Positions 34,070 to 42,267 of a stretch of DNA of 64,000 nucleotides are shown here, in pieces. The DNA is from a virus, in the IMG/VR virus record IMGVR_UViG_3300009149_000020, positions 1 through 64,000 of that record; one strand, given 5' to 3'. Below the pieces are notes generated by a model. The model saw nothing but the letters and a program-made list of their open reading frames with translations, was not told the DNA's origin and ran no database searches. Each line of letters begins with the position of its first letter. The stretch's first letter is position 1. The translations under genes were made by a program, and so were the position numbers.

Positions 34070-34163
34070 ATGGTATCACCAGAATGAACAAATTAAGGTT
34101 TCAACGAAAACTCTTAAACAATTAATTAATGATATGAAGAGGTTGGTGAAGGAGGAAAAATGA
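34070..34163 (+). pseudogene. Possible frameshifted or recoded small ORF
   Basis: AGGAGGGAAA followed by ATG 34070 looks like a proper start, but that frame ends after five codons. The frame one base over reads WYHQNEQIKVSTKTLKQLIN and continues to a basic end, stopping at TGA 34161-34163 in an ATGA overlap with the next ATG, exactly as real genes here do. So a small gene may have suffered a one-base change. Alternatively it is reached by readthrough of the TAG at 34059 or by frameshifting. Confidence 0.4.
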
Positions 34164-34429
34164 TTAAAGCAAAGGTAACCATTTTACTAGAGGAAGACAA
34201 TGAGAAGCTTGTAAGTAAACTTGCAAAGGCAAACAACATTTCAGAAGATGAAGTTAAACGAAGATTTAAAACAAAAGAATTTCCCATTAATCATTTAATA
34301 GAAGTGGCCAAAACGGTTATCGCAGATACCTGCTTCGATACTACCGATGGAACAATACGCCCACTTCATAATGATATAAACATACGTGAAATTACTGGAG
34401 TATACAAAGCTCCAGAAAATAATTGTTAA
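34160..34429 (+). CDS. MIKAKV-type small protein 2
   Basis: 89 residues, starting MIKAKVTILLEEDNEKLVSK. Likely paralog of 33437 (same start, same position of 'ISEDEV' / 'EDEDEI' and of the (V/A)AK helix). The DNA-level 'AAGGAGGAAAA ATGATTAA(A/G)GC' region is similar too. Unknown function. Confidence 0.76.
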   Translation: MIKAKVTILLEEDNEKLVSKLAKANNISEDEVKRRFKTKEFPINHLIEVAKTVIADTCFDTTDGTIRPLHNDINIREITGVYKAPENNC

Positions 34430-34438
34430 GGAGACCGA

Positions 34439-34831
34439 ATGAATTGGGAAACTATTGTATGTGTTGCCAAGAGACAAATAGATATGATTCCTTCAATTCT
34501 ATTTATAATAGGTAATCTTTACTTTGTTTGGTGTATATGGTCTCTTTCTTTTCCATGTAAAGTACAACCTGACAACGTAAGCGAGCCAGAAGATATAGTA
34601 ACAGAACCCAAGAAAGAATCAAAAAGTATAATACCAGAACCCAAGAAAGTATACAAGATAGAAATGCCAGAACTTTCTAAGGCTCCTGAAAAGGTGATCC
34701 CTCATCGTTCTTATAATGATCGCAAAACTGTCGAAAAAAAGGATGAGAGACTGGATCGGTGGAGAGATGAAGCGGCAGAACGAAGATTACGTAAACGACG
34801 AGAACGAGATCGCCAATACTGGGGATATTAA
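34439..34831 (+). CDS. Single-span membrane protein with charged cytoplasmic tail
   Basis: 130 residues. One hydrophobic span 'MIPSILFIIGNLYFVWCIWSL' (about residues 16-36). A Pro/Lys/Glu-rich linker with two 'EPKK' copies follows, then a very basic Arg-rich end ('ERRLRKRRERDRQYWGY'). The tail could contact nucleic acid or phospholipid. Behind TAAGGAGACCGA. Confidence 0.78.
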   Translation: MNWETIVCVAKRQIDMIPSILFIIGNLYFVWCIWSLSFPCKVQPDNVSEPEDIVTEPKKESKSIIPEPKKVYKIEMPELSKAPEKVIPHRSYNDRKTVEKKDERLDRWRDEAAERRLRKRRERDRQYWGY

Positions 34832-34843
34832 TAGGAGGAATGA

Positions 34844-35380
34844 ATGGATAACCATCAAGAAGTATGTACTTTAATTGAGAGGAGACTTAATCTATTTGAC
34901 GAGCTTATGACGGAGAATATTAGCAAATTTGTTGAGTTTACTGATACTGTAGAAGTACTTAATAATCTTAGTAAAAAATCAATAAAAGAGTACACTACAA
35001 GGATCACTAATGCTACTGATAGAATCAGTAGCAGATGTTCTAAGGATCCTGTAGTATCAGAAATCGTTAGTATAGCTCTAGGAAATGATGACTTAGGTAA
35101 GTCAATGAGAAACGTTTTGATGTGCATTATTAATCAAGGATTTAGAAATGATAGTTCTTTAGGGATTTTGGAACTTATAGATAGAGCTTTAAACCATTTG
35201 ACAGATGAGTACTGTAAATTGATAATCAAACAAGTAGAGTTATGTGGTGCAAGAATTTGTACGATATATAGACTTGTGGATCATAAGGATTATGAGCAGT
35301 ATGAAGGTATTGCGACAAGCGACTTAACAATACTGATAAAAGTAGCTAGGATTAATGCACTGGTACCTAAAGTTGAATAG
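34844..35380 (+). CDS. Hypothetical helical protein
   Basis: 178 residues behind ATAGGAGGAATGA. All-helical and hydrophilic ('TLIERRLNLFDELMTENIS'), with several Ser/Thr and a few Cys. No family recognised. Confidence 0.8.
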   Translation: MDNHQEVCTLIERRLNLFDELMTENISKFVEFTDTVEVLNNLSKKSIKEYTTRITNATDRISSRCSKDPVVSEIVSIALGNDDLGKSMRNVLMCIINQGFRNDSSLGILELIDRALNHLTDEYCKLIIKQVELCGARICTIYRLVDHKDYEQYEGIATSDLTILIKVARINALVPKVE

Positions 35381-35392
35381 GAGATAAAAATT

Positions 35393-35515
35393 ATGTATTG
35401 TAAGAAGAAGTGTCCTCATTTGAAAATATCCTTAACTGGTTTTCCTTATTGTATGAAATATGATAATGCAGTTTTACGTCATGATGGAGTTAGAAGCGGA
35501 GTCACTTTTATTTAA
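35393..35515 (+). CDS. Small Cys-containing protein (40 aa)
   Basis: 40 residues, ATG 35393 behind TAGGAGATAAAAATT. 'MYCKKKCPHLKISLTGFPYC' gives a C-x3-C-x-H-...-C set that may bind zinc. It lies between a hypothetical gene and the exported protein gene. The longer in-frame upstream extension of the exported protein runs through it and is not used. Confidence 0.5.
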   Translation: MYCKKKCPHLKISLTGFPYCMKYDNAVLRHDGVRSGVTFI

Positions 35516-35531
35516 TACAAAGGAGAACATT

Positions 35532-38303
35532 ATGAAAAGATTTGCTATTTTATTTCTGTGTTTAGTTCTTGCATTTCCCGTATTTGCAGATAATGGTATT
35601 ACATGGCTAGGCGTACCGGAAGATTTTTTAGTAGCTGCCGATTCAGCTGGACAGTCTTCTACAGTTTCTGTTGGTTATCAATTTGACCCGCCATTCTATT
35701 CTTCTACAGGCTGGCATATTTCAGTATTTACTAATGGTGTACTCAGAACAGGTTTAGAAAAATCAAGTGATTATGGTCATAGTCGAGTGCTTAGTATCAG
35801 CGTGACTTATCCTGCTGCAGGGAAATCCATTGATAACAGTGTTACTCTCTCAACCTACCCTGAAGGAAGTTTCCCTACCAGCACTTCCACTAAAACATAT
35901 GATTACACTATCACTACGTTACCCGAAGAGGAAAATGACACTGATGGCGATGTTGATGCCGATACTGTAAGCACACATCTATATACTGAGGCTAATACTG
36001 TATATACATTTGACTGGGATGTAGTTATTAATCATGGTACAGATAACTACGATTGGTTTTGTGTATATGTGGATGATACAGACGTTGAAACATTTCGAGA
36101 AGCAGGAAGCAACGGAGACGAGGATACGCATTCCGGTACTTGGGATTTATTTTTACCTGCGGCGGGTCAGTCGGAAACTCATGTCATTAAGCTTTACGGA
36201 GGGAAGTCGGAAGACAGCATTAATGACTTACTAGACGACGATGCGTTTACTTTCTCCACTGAAGCTGCTCCTGTAGTTATAACACCTACAACTGTATCTT
36301 CTTTCATATTTACTGATGCTATCTATCCTTATACATCTGCAGGTAACAGTGTTACAGTATCCTGCACTTTTTCTTATACAAAAGGTAATGATGGTGCTAC
36401 AAGTTTATTCATTGATGCAAATGGACAATCCTATCCATTAGATGCGTCAACGGGTAGCATAACAGTTGACTTAAGTTATCTAGCATCAGATCCTGGAGTA
36501 GTAGCGTCATACACAGTGTCATTGAATGTAATGGCAGCTACTTCAGTTTTAAAAACATACTCAAGTTCTTTTACACTTACAACAGAAGCAGCTCCTTTGT
36601 ATAAGACAGTTGAAGAGATTAAAAGCTATTTATTGTCCATACAAGTAAGCGGCTTTGGTATTTTTGTAGAAGCTCGTCCTCAGTATGACGATGTTGTTTA
36701 TTTAGCTCCTAAAGCAGTTCCGGGTTCTTTGTCCACTGTTACATTGTATAATGTAAAAGAAGACGATTTTATTGAAGCATACAAACAACTAGACGCTGAA
36801 GGCTTTGATTGCAATATGATGCTAACGGATTTAGGTACAGATATTTATATGTATACTGATGCTTACATTCAAGGGCAAAAGGAGATTTTTTACAAAGAAC
36901 TGCAAAAAACTGCAATTGACTTAGAGGAAGGGTTAAAAGCATTTTCATTAATTGCTACACTTAGGTGTGGAAATGACGCTCTTGATGCAGCACAGGAGGA
37001 TACATGTAATGCTTGGTTTGACTCTTGCTTCTATGTATGGGTTGTGACAAGTACAGCAGCCGGTGTATCTATGACGCCTGTAGTAGGCCTAATGGTAGCT
37101 TTTGCAGAATTGCAGGCTTTTGAATTACTTGTAGAACGGCCCTTTAATCTTGTAGTTCTTCTTATAGATTCAAGACGTGCTGATGTTTTTATATATGAAA
37201 CACTTTCTAGTTATATCAAAGGAACAGATGTTGTATTTGATGCTGATGATAAAGAAGAAGCATTGTACCATCTTAAAACGTTATCAGGTGACGCACTTAT
37301 GGTCTTGTTAACAGAGTCAGGTATAAAAGTGCTTCGTTCTATTCCTTTTGTTAGTAAGCTTGAGAATTTTACAGGAAGGATATTTAGCAATGTTGTTAAA
37401 AGTAATGCTGCTAAAACAACTTTAACAAAACTTGATGACATTGTAAGATGGGTAGGACGAAAGAGTATTTATGCATGGGAAGCAGGACCTAAGCCTTATA
37501 GAGATTTTCTTGATTGGATGCTTACATGGCAGACTACGAAAACAAAGACATCGTACATGACAAAATATCAAAATATATTTCTAGCTTCTCCTAAAATAAA
37601 TTCAGCACCTAATATGATATCTTTTGCTAATCCTGATGATTTTGTTCGTTATATGGATGATATAGTTAAAGCAGGCAATATGGAATTTACAGTTTTTAAT
37701 GACAAAGTAGCGAAGGGCAGTTTTCTGGACTCCTTTTTTGGCTCTCTTGCAGAAAAAACTAAAACAGTTTTGCGTGCTACTATTTCAAATAACCCAACTA
37801 AAGGATTACATACTACAGCTGATATGATGGCTATAATAGATACGCCTACTGGGAAAAGACTTCTTATAATAGAAAATAAGCTTCAACAGAGATTAAGGCA
37901 GGCTCTAAATGATGCTATTGTTCAGGCTACTAGTTACTATAATATAGTAAAGAAAGGCGCACTATCAGGAGATGTTGATGATTTTGCTCCTCTTGTTTTT
38001 AAAGACGCCGTAACTAAACAAGTTGAAGTAACAGCAGAAGAGATTGCTGAATTTGCAGCTAGGGATGCAATTGACTATGTTATTAATGTTGTGGATGACT
38101 ATGGTAACTTTGTACTTGAGATAATTCCTACATCTAACCTTGAGGCATTTAGTTCGGGTTTAAGTACATTAGCAGACTTAGCAAACGATTTAAAACTTCG
38201 TGCTCCTAAAAGAGTGCCTTCAGTTGAAGATGTTAAAGCACTTAAAACGCAGTACAATGTTTGTATCGAGCAGCTTAGTTTACTTGCAGAAGATTTGTTA
38301 TAA
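35532..38303 (+). CDS. Large exported protein with beta domains, a hydrophobic middle and a possible nuclease-like end
   Basis: 923 residues from ATG 35532 behind AAAGGAGAACATT. A Sec signal peptide is clear: basic start MKR, hydrophobic core 'FAILFLCLVLAFPVF', cleavage after A-x-A-like 'VFA'. Three Ser/Thr-rich beta domains follow (to about residues 105, 237 and 350), each ending in a similar strand ('YTITTLPEE', 'FTFSTEAAP', 'FTLTTEAAP'). A helical part holds a hydrophobic segment (~497-533, 'TSTAAGVSMTPVVGLMVAF'). Near residue 769-783 'AIIDTPTGKRLLIIENKLQQ' gives D-x(11)-E-N-K, which could be a PD-(D/E)XK nuclease core. A surface or secreted effector is likely; the nuclease reading is speculative. 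Confidence 0.78.
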   Translation: MKRFAILFLCLVLAFPVFADNGITWLGVPEDFLVAADSAGQSSTVSVGYQFDPPFYSSTGWHISVFTNGVLRTGLEKSSDYGHSRVLSISVTYPAAGKSIDNSVTLSTYPEGSFPTSTSTKTYDYTITTLPEEENDTDGDVDADTVSTHLYTEANTVYTFDWDVVINHGTDNYDWFCVYVDDTDVETFREAGSNGDEDTHSGTWDLFLPAAGQSETHVIKLYGGKSEDSINDLLDDDAFTFSTEAAPVVITPTTVSSFIFTDAIYPYTSAGNSVTVSCTFSYTKGNDGATSLFIDANGQSYPLDASTGSITVDLSYLASDPGVVASYTVSLNVMAATSVLKTYSSSFTLTTEAAPLYKTVEEIKSYLLSIQVSGFGIFVEARPQYDDVVYLAPKAVPGSLSTVTLYNVKEDDFIEAYKQLDAEGFDCNMMLTDLGTDIYMYTDAYIQGQKEIFYKELQKTAIDLEEGLKAFSLIATLRCGNDALDAAQEDTCNAWFDSCFYVWVVTSTAAGVSMTPVVGLMVAFAELQAFELLVERPFNLVVLLIDSRRADVFIYETLSSYIKGTDVVFDADDKEEALYHLKTLSGDALMVLLTESGIKVLRSIPFVSKLENFTGRIFSNVVKSNAAKTTLTKLDDIVRWVGRKSIYAWEAGPKPYRDFLDWMLTWQTTKTKTSYMTKYQNIFLASPKINSAPNMISFANPDDFVRYMDDIVKAGNMEFTVFNDKVAKGSFLDSFFGSLAEKTKTVLRATISNNPTKGLHTTADMMAIIDTPTGKRLLIIENKLQQRLRQALNDAIVQATSYYNIVKKGALSGDVDDFAPLVFKDAVTKQVEVTAEEIAEFAARDAIDYVINVVDDYGNFVLEIIPTSNLEAFSSGLSTLADLANDLKLRAPKRVPSVEDVKALKTQYNVCIEQLSLLAEDLL

Positions 38304-38312
38304 GGAGGTGTT

Positions 38313-38609
38313 ATGATGATTAGAATATGCATGACAATAATGCTGGTAGTATTTGCTTGTTGTTTATTTTATGGTTGTGGTGGTGGAGGTGGAGGTAGTG
38401 GTAGTGGTAGTGGAACTGGTGTAGTTACTACACTTTCACTTTCAAAAAAGAATCCTGAAAAGAATTATATGGCTACACGACTTTCACCAAATGATAATGT
38501 TTTTATCATCACAGCACTAGATGCTTCTATTCCTATGGATTTAGGAGATGACATTCCGTTGCCTATAGGGAATGGAGAATACATTGTAGTAAGTGATAAG
38601 CTAGAATGA
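38313..38609 (+). CDS. Small lipoprotein
   Basis: 98 residues behind TAAGGAGGTGTT. Hydrophobic start 'CMTIMLVVFACCLFYGC' with a lipobox-like LFYGC, so the Cys near residue 22 should be lipidated. A Gly/Ser linker of about 15 residues follows (GGGGGGSGSGSGTG), then a small folded part. It starts 9 bp after the exported protein and is probably co-expressed; it could anchor, chaperone or neutralise that product. Confidence 0.8.
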   Translation: MMIRICMTIMLVVFACCLFYGCGGGGGGSGSGSGTGVVTTLSLSKKNPEKNYMATRLSPNDNVFIITALDASIPMDLGDDIPLPIGNGEYIVVSDKLE

Positions 38610-38710
38610 ACGAAATTAGTTTAGCATCTTTGTTAAATAACTTAGAAAAGACGCGTAGAGGAAGTAGAAAAACCAAAAGAAAGGAGAATACACATGAAGA
38701 ATCGAACTAA
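38606..38710 (+). CDS. Possible small basic peptide (34 aa)
   Basis: 34 codons from ATG 38606, overlapping the lipoprotein TGA (ATGA). Reads MNEISLASLLNNLEKTRRGS, then a Lys/Arg-rich end. No strong ribosome site of its own, so it would depend on coupling; it also overlaps the next gene by 17 bp. It fills an otherwise empty 84-bp gap. Confidence 0.4.
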   Translation: MNEISLASLLNNLEKTRRGSRKTKRKENTHEESN

Positions 38711-39032
38711 TTCCTTAACACCTGCACCTTGTCCTGAAGCAACCAAATGTCCCTTCTGTGCTGGAACACATATGCTTATTGATACTATTACTTATACGGA
38801 TGAAGAGTATGGGGATTCTATACAATATGCTGTATGGTGTGGTAGTTGTGGAACATCCACTTGTGAAACGGAAAACAAAAGCACAGCCATTAGAAATTGG
38901 AATATGCGCCTTGAGGATGAATCTGTGATCAGAAAAATGTTAGAATGGGAAGCTAGTATAGAGAATAAAGATGTAATTGAAAACTATGATAAACTAAAGG
39001 AAATCTTAGCGCCCTACAGGGAGAAGAAATGA
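38694..39032 (+). CDS. Lar-like (restriction alleviation) zinc protein
   Basis: 112 residues behind AAAGGAGAATACAC. 'KCPFCAGTHMLIDTI' and 'VWCGSCGTSTCET' give paired CxxC zinc knuckles, followed by 'STAIRNWNMR', which matches the 'A...WN.R' end of the Lar/restriction-alleviation family. In E. coli prophages Lar modulates type I restriction. Whether this one does is unknown. The C-terminal 40 residues are an added helix. Confidence 0.72.
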   Translation: MKNRTNSLTPAPCPEATKCPFCAGTHMLIDTITYTDEEYGDSIQYAVWCGSCGTSTCETENKSTAIRNWNMRLEDESVIRKMLEWEASIENKDVIENYDKLKEILAPYREKK

Positions 39033-39469
39033 TTTTTACAAGTCAGCCAGATGACATTATGGTAGCAAGAGAAAAAGAGATTAATGCTTTTTTAGACAGT
39101 TACAATGTAGGCGCAAGGATATTTATGAGGTATGATTCCAAAGCTAAATTCCCCTACACAGTCATTATCCATATTAAAAGAGAACGGCTTAGTACAATAA
39201 TGAGCACACACCCTACTTTTAGAGCATTATCATCATATCTTAAAGGATGGGCAAATGCATTAACATGGTGTTATAGAGTTAGACCTGATCTTTGTAGAAG
39301 ATGTTTGGATCAAACCGCTAATGCTAAAGTTGATTGCGTAACGCACATACTTGGTACAACAGAAAAGTATATTTCTGAGAATCCTGAATTCAGCCTTGTT
39401 GAAAAAGATGTTACAAGAGCGCAAGCTTATGATTCTATTAGGACTATTTTTAAATTTAAGAAGGCTTAG
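39029..39469 (+). CDS. Hypothetical protein
   Basis: 146 residues overlapping the previous stop by 4 bp (ATGA). Basic, with 'CYRVRPDLCRRCLDQTANAKVDC' giving several Cys, and a helical end. No family recognised. Confidence 0.78.
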   Translation: MIFTSQPDDIMVAREKEINAFLDSYNVGARIFMRYDSKAKFPYTVIIHIKRERLSTIMSTHPTFRALSSYLKGWANALTWCYRVRPDLCRRCLDQTANAKVDCVTHILGTTEKYISENPEFSLVEKDVTRAQAYDSIRTIFKFKKA

Positions 39470-39480
39470 GGCGGAGACAT

Positions 39481-40050
39481 ATGGAAGAAAAGGGGGCATG
39501 GATGAAGGAGCTAAACGAAAGGTTAATGACTGCTATTTATGAAGGATCGTCTAAAGCTGTTAAATTTCTTTTAATGTCAGGAGCTGATCCAAATTGTATA
39601 CTATGGACTGGTTTTGTTACAGATAAATTTGTAGTAACATCTGAAAAAGATGGAAAGGCTACTAATTTGAATTTGACTAAAACGTCTGCTTTAATTCTAG
39701 CGTGCGAGACTCCTAGTATGTATAATGCTAACCAGGATGCTAATTTAAAAATAATAAGATTACTACTTGATGCAGGCGCTGACGTGAACGCTGCGATTAT
39801 GTATACTGCTTGGGAGGCTCTGCGTAAGGATACACCGTTATTTGCAGCTATTGATATGGAAGACGTTCCTGCAATAAAGTTATTATTAACTTATAACGCT
39901 GATCCTTCTTTAAAAGATGCTGACGAACGCGATGCACTTTCTTGTGCCGTTTATTCATGTTCGTCGAACGACGAGCGCAGGTGTGAAATAATTAGAGTTA
40001 TTGTAAAGGCAGAACTTGCTTGGAATGCAGGCAAGGAGAAGGAGAACTAA
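39481..40050 (+). CDS. Ankyrin repeat protein
   Basis: 189 residues with three ankyrin units: 'KAVKFLLMSGADPNCILW', 'IRLLLDAGADVNAAIMY' and 'IKLLLTYNADPSLKDADERDAL'. The start 'KELNERLMTAIYEGSSKAVKFLLMSGADPN' region closely matches the start of the gene at 453. TAA overlaps the next ATG. Confidence 0.9.
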   Translation: MEEKGAWMKELNERLMTAIYEGSSKAVKFLLMSGADPNCILWTGFVTDKFVVTSEKDGKATNLNLTKTSALILACETPSMYNANQDANLKIIRLLLDAGADVNAAIMYTAWEALRKDTPLFAAIDMEDVPAIKLLLTYNADPSLKDADERDALSCAVYSCSSNDERRCEIIRVIVKAELAWNAGKEKEN

Positions 40051-40397
40051 TGACTGAACATGCAGTTAAATGGCTAAGACCTGCCGACTTGGCACCTCTC
40101 GATTTTGAATGTTTAAACGCTGTTTTCAAAAAAGATATTAAGAAAGTTAAGTTCTGCATTATGGCGGGAGCTAACGTTAACGTTGCTGTGTATGGTTGCA
40201 TATCAGGGTTATTCAGAGCTGTTATCTGCGGAAACTTTGAGATGGCAAAGCTTTTAGTTGAGGCAGGAGCTGATGTTAACTTCAACCCTACAGGAAAGGA
40301 ATCTATACTGGATGCTTTAAAGAGTCGCTCTTTTAGAACAAGAGGGTTGAAAGTTAAACTCAAACATCTTTTAGTGAAAGGAGGTGCTCATGAATGA
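40050..40397 (+). CDS. Ankyrin repeat protein, small
   Basis: 115 residues from ATG 40050 (AAGGAGAACTA upstream; an earlier in-frame ATG at 40020 would include the site). Two ankyrin units: 'KKVKFCIMAGANVNVAVYG' and 'AKLLVEAGADVNFNPTGKE'. It resembles the second ankyrin gene of the window (866) in size and first helix. Confidence 0.88.
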   Translation: MTEHAVKWLRPADLAPLDFECLNAVFKKDIKKVKFCIMAGANVNVAVYGCISGLFRAVICGNFEMAKLLVEAGADVNFNPTGKESILDALKSRSFRTRGLKVKLKHLLVKGGAHE

Positions 40398-41283
40398 TAT
40401 AATAGTGGTCAAAGAAAATCAAGTACTTTTTGAGATATTAGCAGGACTTGACTCTACAGAACAATCCCAACTGCTTGGTCATTTGTTTGCCGCTGCTATT
40501 ACTCCCGGAGCTAGCGGAGATCTACTTAAACAGTTGAATAAGATAGCATGCTATTTAGATGTGCCTATACTTTTACAGCATGAAGGCTGTGTTGATACTA
40601 TGTGCAATATAGGAAAGTGGTGTGATGCGGAAACAATTGACTGGATTATAAATTTAATACAAGATGATGCATCCCCAGGAGTAGTTCTGCAGCCTAATAC
40701 GAACTTCAAGAGAAATTCAGCTATACATGTCATATTAAAAGGGATTGCTTCTTATGAAGGGTTTCAAAAACTTAAGAAGTTTTTTAAAGAGCCCAACCAT
40801 CCGCTTATGTTAGCATTTCTTAAGTTAGGAGAGGAACTGCTTACACAGCCTCCGTATCGTCGTTATTTTTATCAATTGCTAGTAGAAGAGCCTGAGTTTG
40901 CATATGAGTTATGGCAGCTGGTAGGTTGTGACAAAAAGAAGATTCTTACTGACTACATTATATTTGGTTTTGCAAGAAACAATAAAAAAGCAAAAAAAGG
41001 CTTACCGGGTCTACTTAAAACATTCAAAGTCAACTTTTTAGATCTTCCTATTGCTAAATCTCTTACTGAAATAGAGTGGTATAACATAGGGTATAGAAGT
41101 AGCCCTGAAAAGATACGTCAAGTATATGTAGCTGCTAAATGCTTTTTAACGCAAGAACAATTTACACACTTTTATTTACAGAAAGGAGGTTTGTGGAAAG
41201 AAATAGCAACGCATCATTTTAAAGAAACTGCACGAATAGAAAAGATACGTCAACGAGCAAAAGAGCGAAAGAAAGGAGCGTGA
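40390..41283 (+). CDS. Hypothetical helical protein
   Basis: 297 residues from ATG 40390 behind GGAGGTGCTC (GTG at 40384 lies in that site). All-helical, with no ankyrin signature; 'GASGDLLKQLNKIACYLDVPIL' and 'EEPEFAYELWQLVGCDKKKIL' suggest HEAT-like or other helical repeats. The C-terminus is basic ('EKIRQRAKERKKGA'). Overlaps the preceding ankyrin gene by 8 bp. Confidence 0.8.
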   Translation: MNDIIVVKENQVLFEILAGLDSTEQSQLLGHLFAAAITPGASGDLLKQLNKIACYLDVPILLQHEGCVDTMCNIGKWCDAETIDWIINLIQDDASPGVVLQPNTNFKRNSAIHVILKGIASYEGFQKLKKFFKEPNHPLMLAFLKLGEELLTQPPYRRYFYQLLVEEPEFAYELWQLVGCDKKKILTDYIIFGFARNNKKAKKGLPGLLKTFKVNFLDLPIAKSLTEIEWYNIGYRSSPEKIRQVYVAAKCFLTQEQFTHFYLQKGGLWKEIATHHFKETARIEKIRQRAKERKKGA

Positions 41284-41287
41284 CATT

Positions 41288-41743
41288 ATGGAAAATACAA
41301 GACATATATTTAGAGTATGGAATACAAGCACAAATACATGGGAAACAGGTACAATAATGGCAACTAAAAATGGAGAATTAGTATCTTTCTCAGCTAAGGA
41401 GCAAAAGATATTAGATCGTAAAATATATATTAGACAGGAGTGTACAGGTCTAAAAGACAAAAATGGTGTATTGATTTTTGAAGGAGACATACTTAGCAAA
41501 GATTGTTACATGTGGATGGATGAAGGCAAACAGAATTATGTTGCAGTAGTTGAGTGGATATATTCATGTTGGCAAGTTGTAGCTGAATGTGTTAATCCAA
41601 ACAGAAGCGGAATCTCAAGCGGCATTAATCAACTTTTAAACGAAGATGGATTTGAAGAAGATGAGCATTCAGATTGGGAAGTCATTGGTAACACTTTTGA
41701 CAATAGTGATTTGCTATTACTAAGAGAAAAGGAACAGTTATGA
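41288..41743 (+). CDS. YopX-domain protein
   Basis: 151 residues. 'HIFRVWNTSTNTWE' at the start, 'QECTGLKDKNGVLIFEGDIL' near residue 57 and 'WEVIGNTFDNSDLLL' near the end match the YopX family (R.W....., .YTGLKDKNG.EIYEGDI, VIGN..ENPELL). The family is widespread in phages and prophages; its function is not established. Confidence 0.88.
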   Translation: MENTRHIFRVWNTSTNTWETGTIMATKNGELVSFSAKEQKILDRKIYIRQECTGLKDKNGVLIFEGDILSKDCYMWMDEGKQNYVAVVEWIYSCWQVVAECVNPNRSGISSGINQLLNEDGFEEDEHSDWEVIGNTFDNSDLLLLREKEQL

Positions 41744-41757
41744 AATAGGAGGAAAGA

Positions 41758-42225
41758 ATGAAGAAGTTTAAAGTATGCGCTGCTAATTCGTCTGCTTGGT
41801 GTCTTGTTGACGCAGAGAATGAGACTAGAGCACAGGAAGTAGCGATGGAGCTAATTGACTGGGAAGGCATTCCTCCAATAGTAGTAGGTTCTGCAGAAGA
41901 ACTTGACTTATCTTTAACAGTTACTATGATTAGTCAGAAGATTGCTTTAGGCAACTTCCCTGCTATAATTAATAAAATGATGAAGGATACAGAATATCGG
42001 GATGAGGGTATTGGAGAGTGGTTAGCGGAGCCAGTAAGGATAAAAATTAAAGAGGTGCTTAAAGAATACTCTCTGCCTTGTTCATTAACCGCGCTTGAAG
42101 GTTTGTTATATGACGATGAAGACTTTCGTGAGGTTGTTGACGAAATTGATACTTCCGCAAGAGAGAGGGTATTGTTTCGTGTAATTCAAGCTGTTATACT
42201 CGCAATAGTACAGGACTGCTTATAG
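41758..42225 (+). CDS. Hypothetical protein
   Basis: 155 residues behind ATAGGAGGAAAGA. Strand-rich first 50 residues ('KKFKVCAANSSAWCLVDAEN'), then helical and acidic, ending in a hydrophobic helix 'VLFRVIQAVILAIVQ'. No family recognised. Confidence 0.8.
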   Translation: MKKFKVCAANSSAWCLVDAENETRAQEVAMELIDWEGIPPIVVGSAEELDLSLTVTMISQKIALGNFPAIINKMMKDTEYRDEGIGEWLAEPVRIKIKEVLKEYSLPCSLTALEGLLYDDEDFREVVDEIDTSARERVLFRVIQAVILAIVQDCL

Positions 42226-42267
42226 AATAAGGAGGAAGATAATGATTGAGATTAAAGGAGAAATAAA

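Noticed and set aside
33948-34163. Genome-wide recoding of TAG
   Set aside because: Other genes here end neatly at TAG next to a new RBS and start (for example 17926, 21254 and 42875), and no gene needs TAG as sense apart from the local case at 34059.
35460-35531. Upstream start for the exported protein
   Set aside because: It would hide the signal peptide behind 24 residues; ATG 35532 has AAAGGAGAACATT and gives a normal signal sequence.
36034-36234. 66-codon + strand ORF inside the exported protein gene
   Set aside because: No ribosome site and fully internal; a shadow frame.
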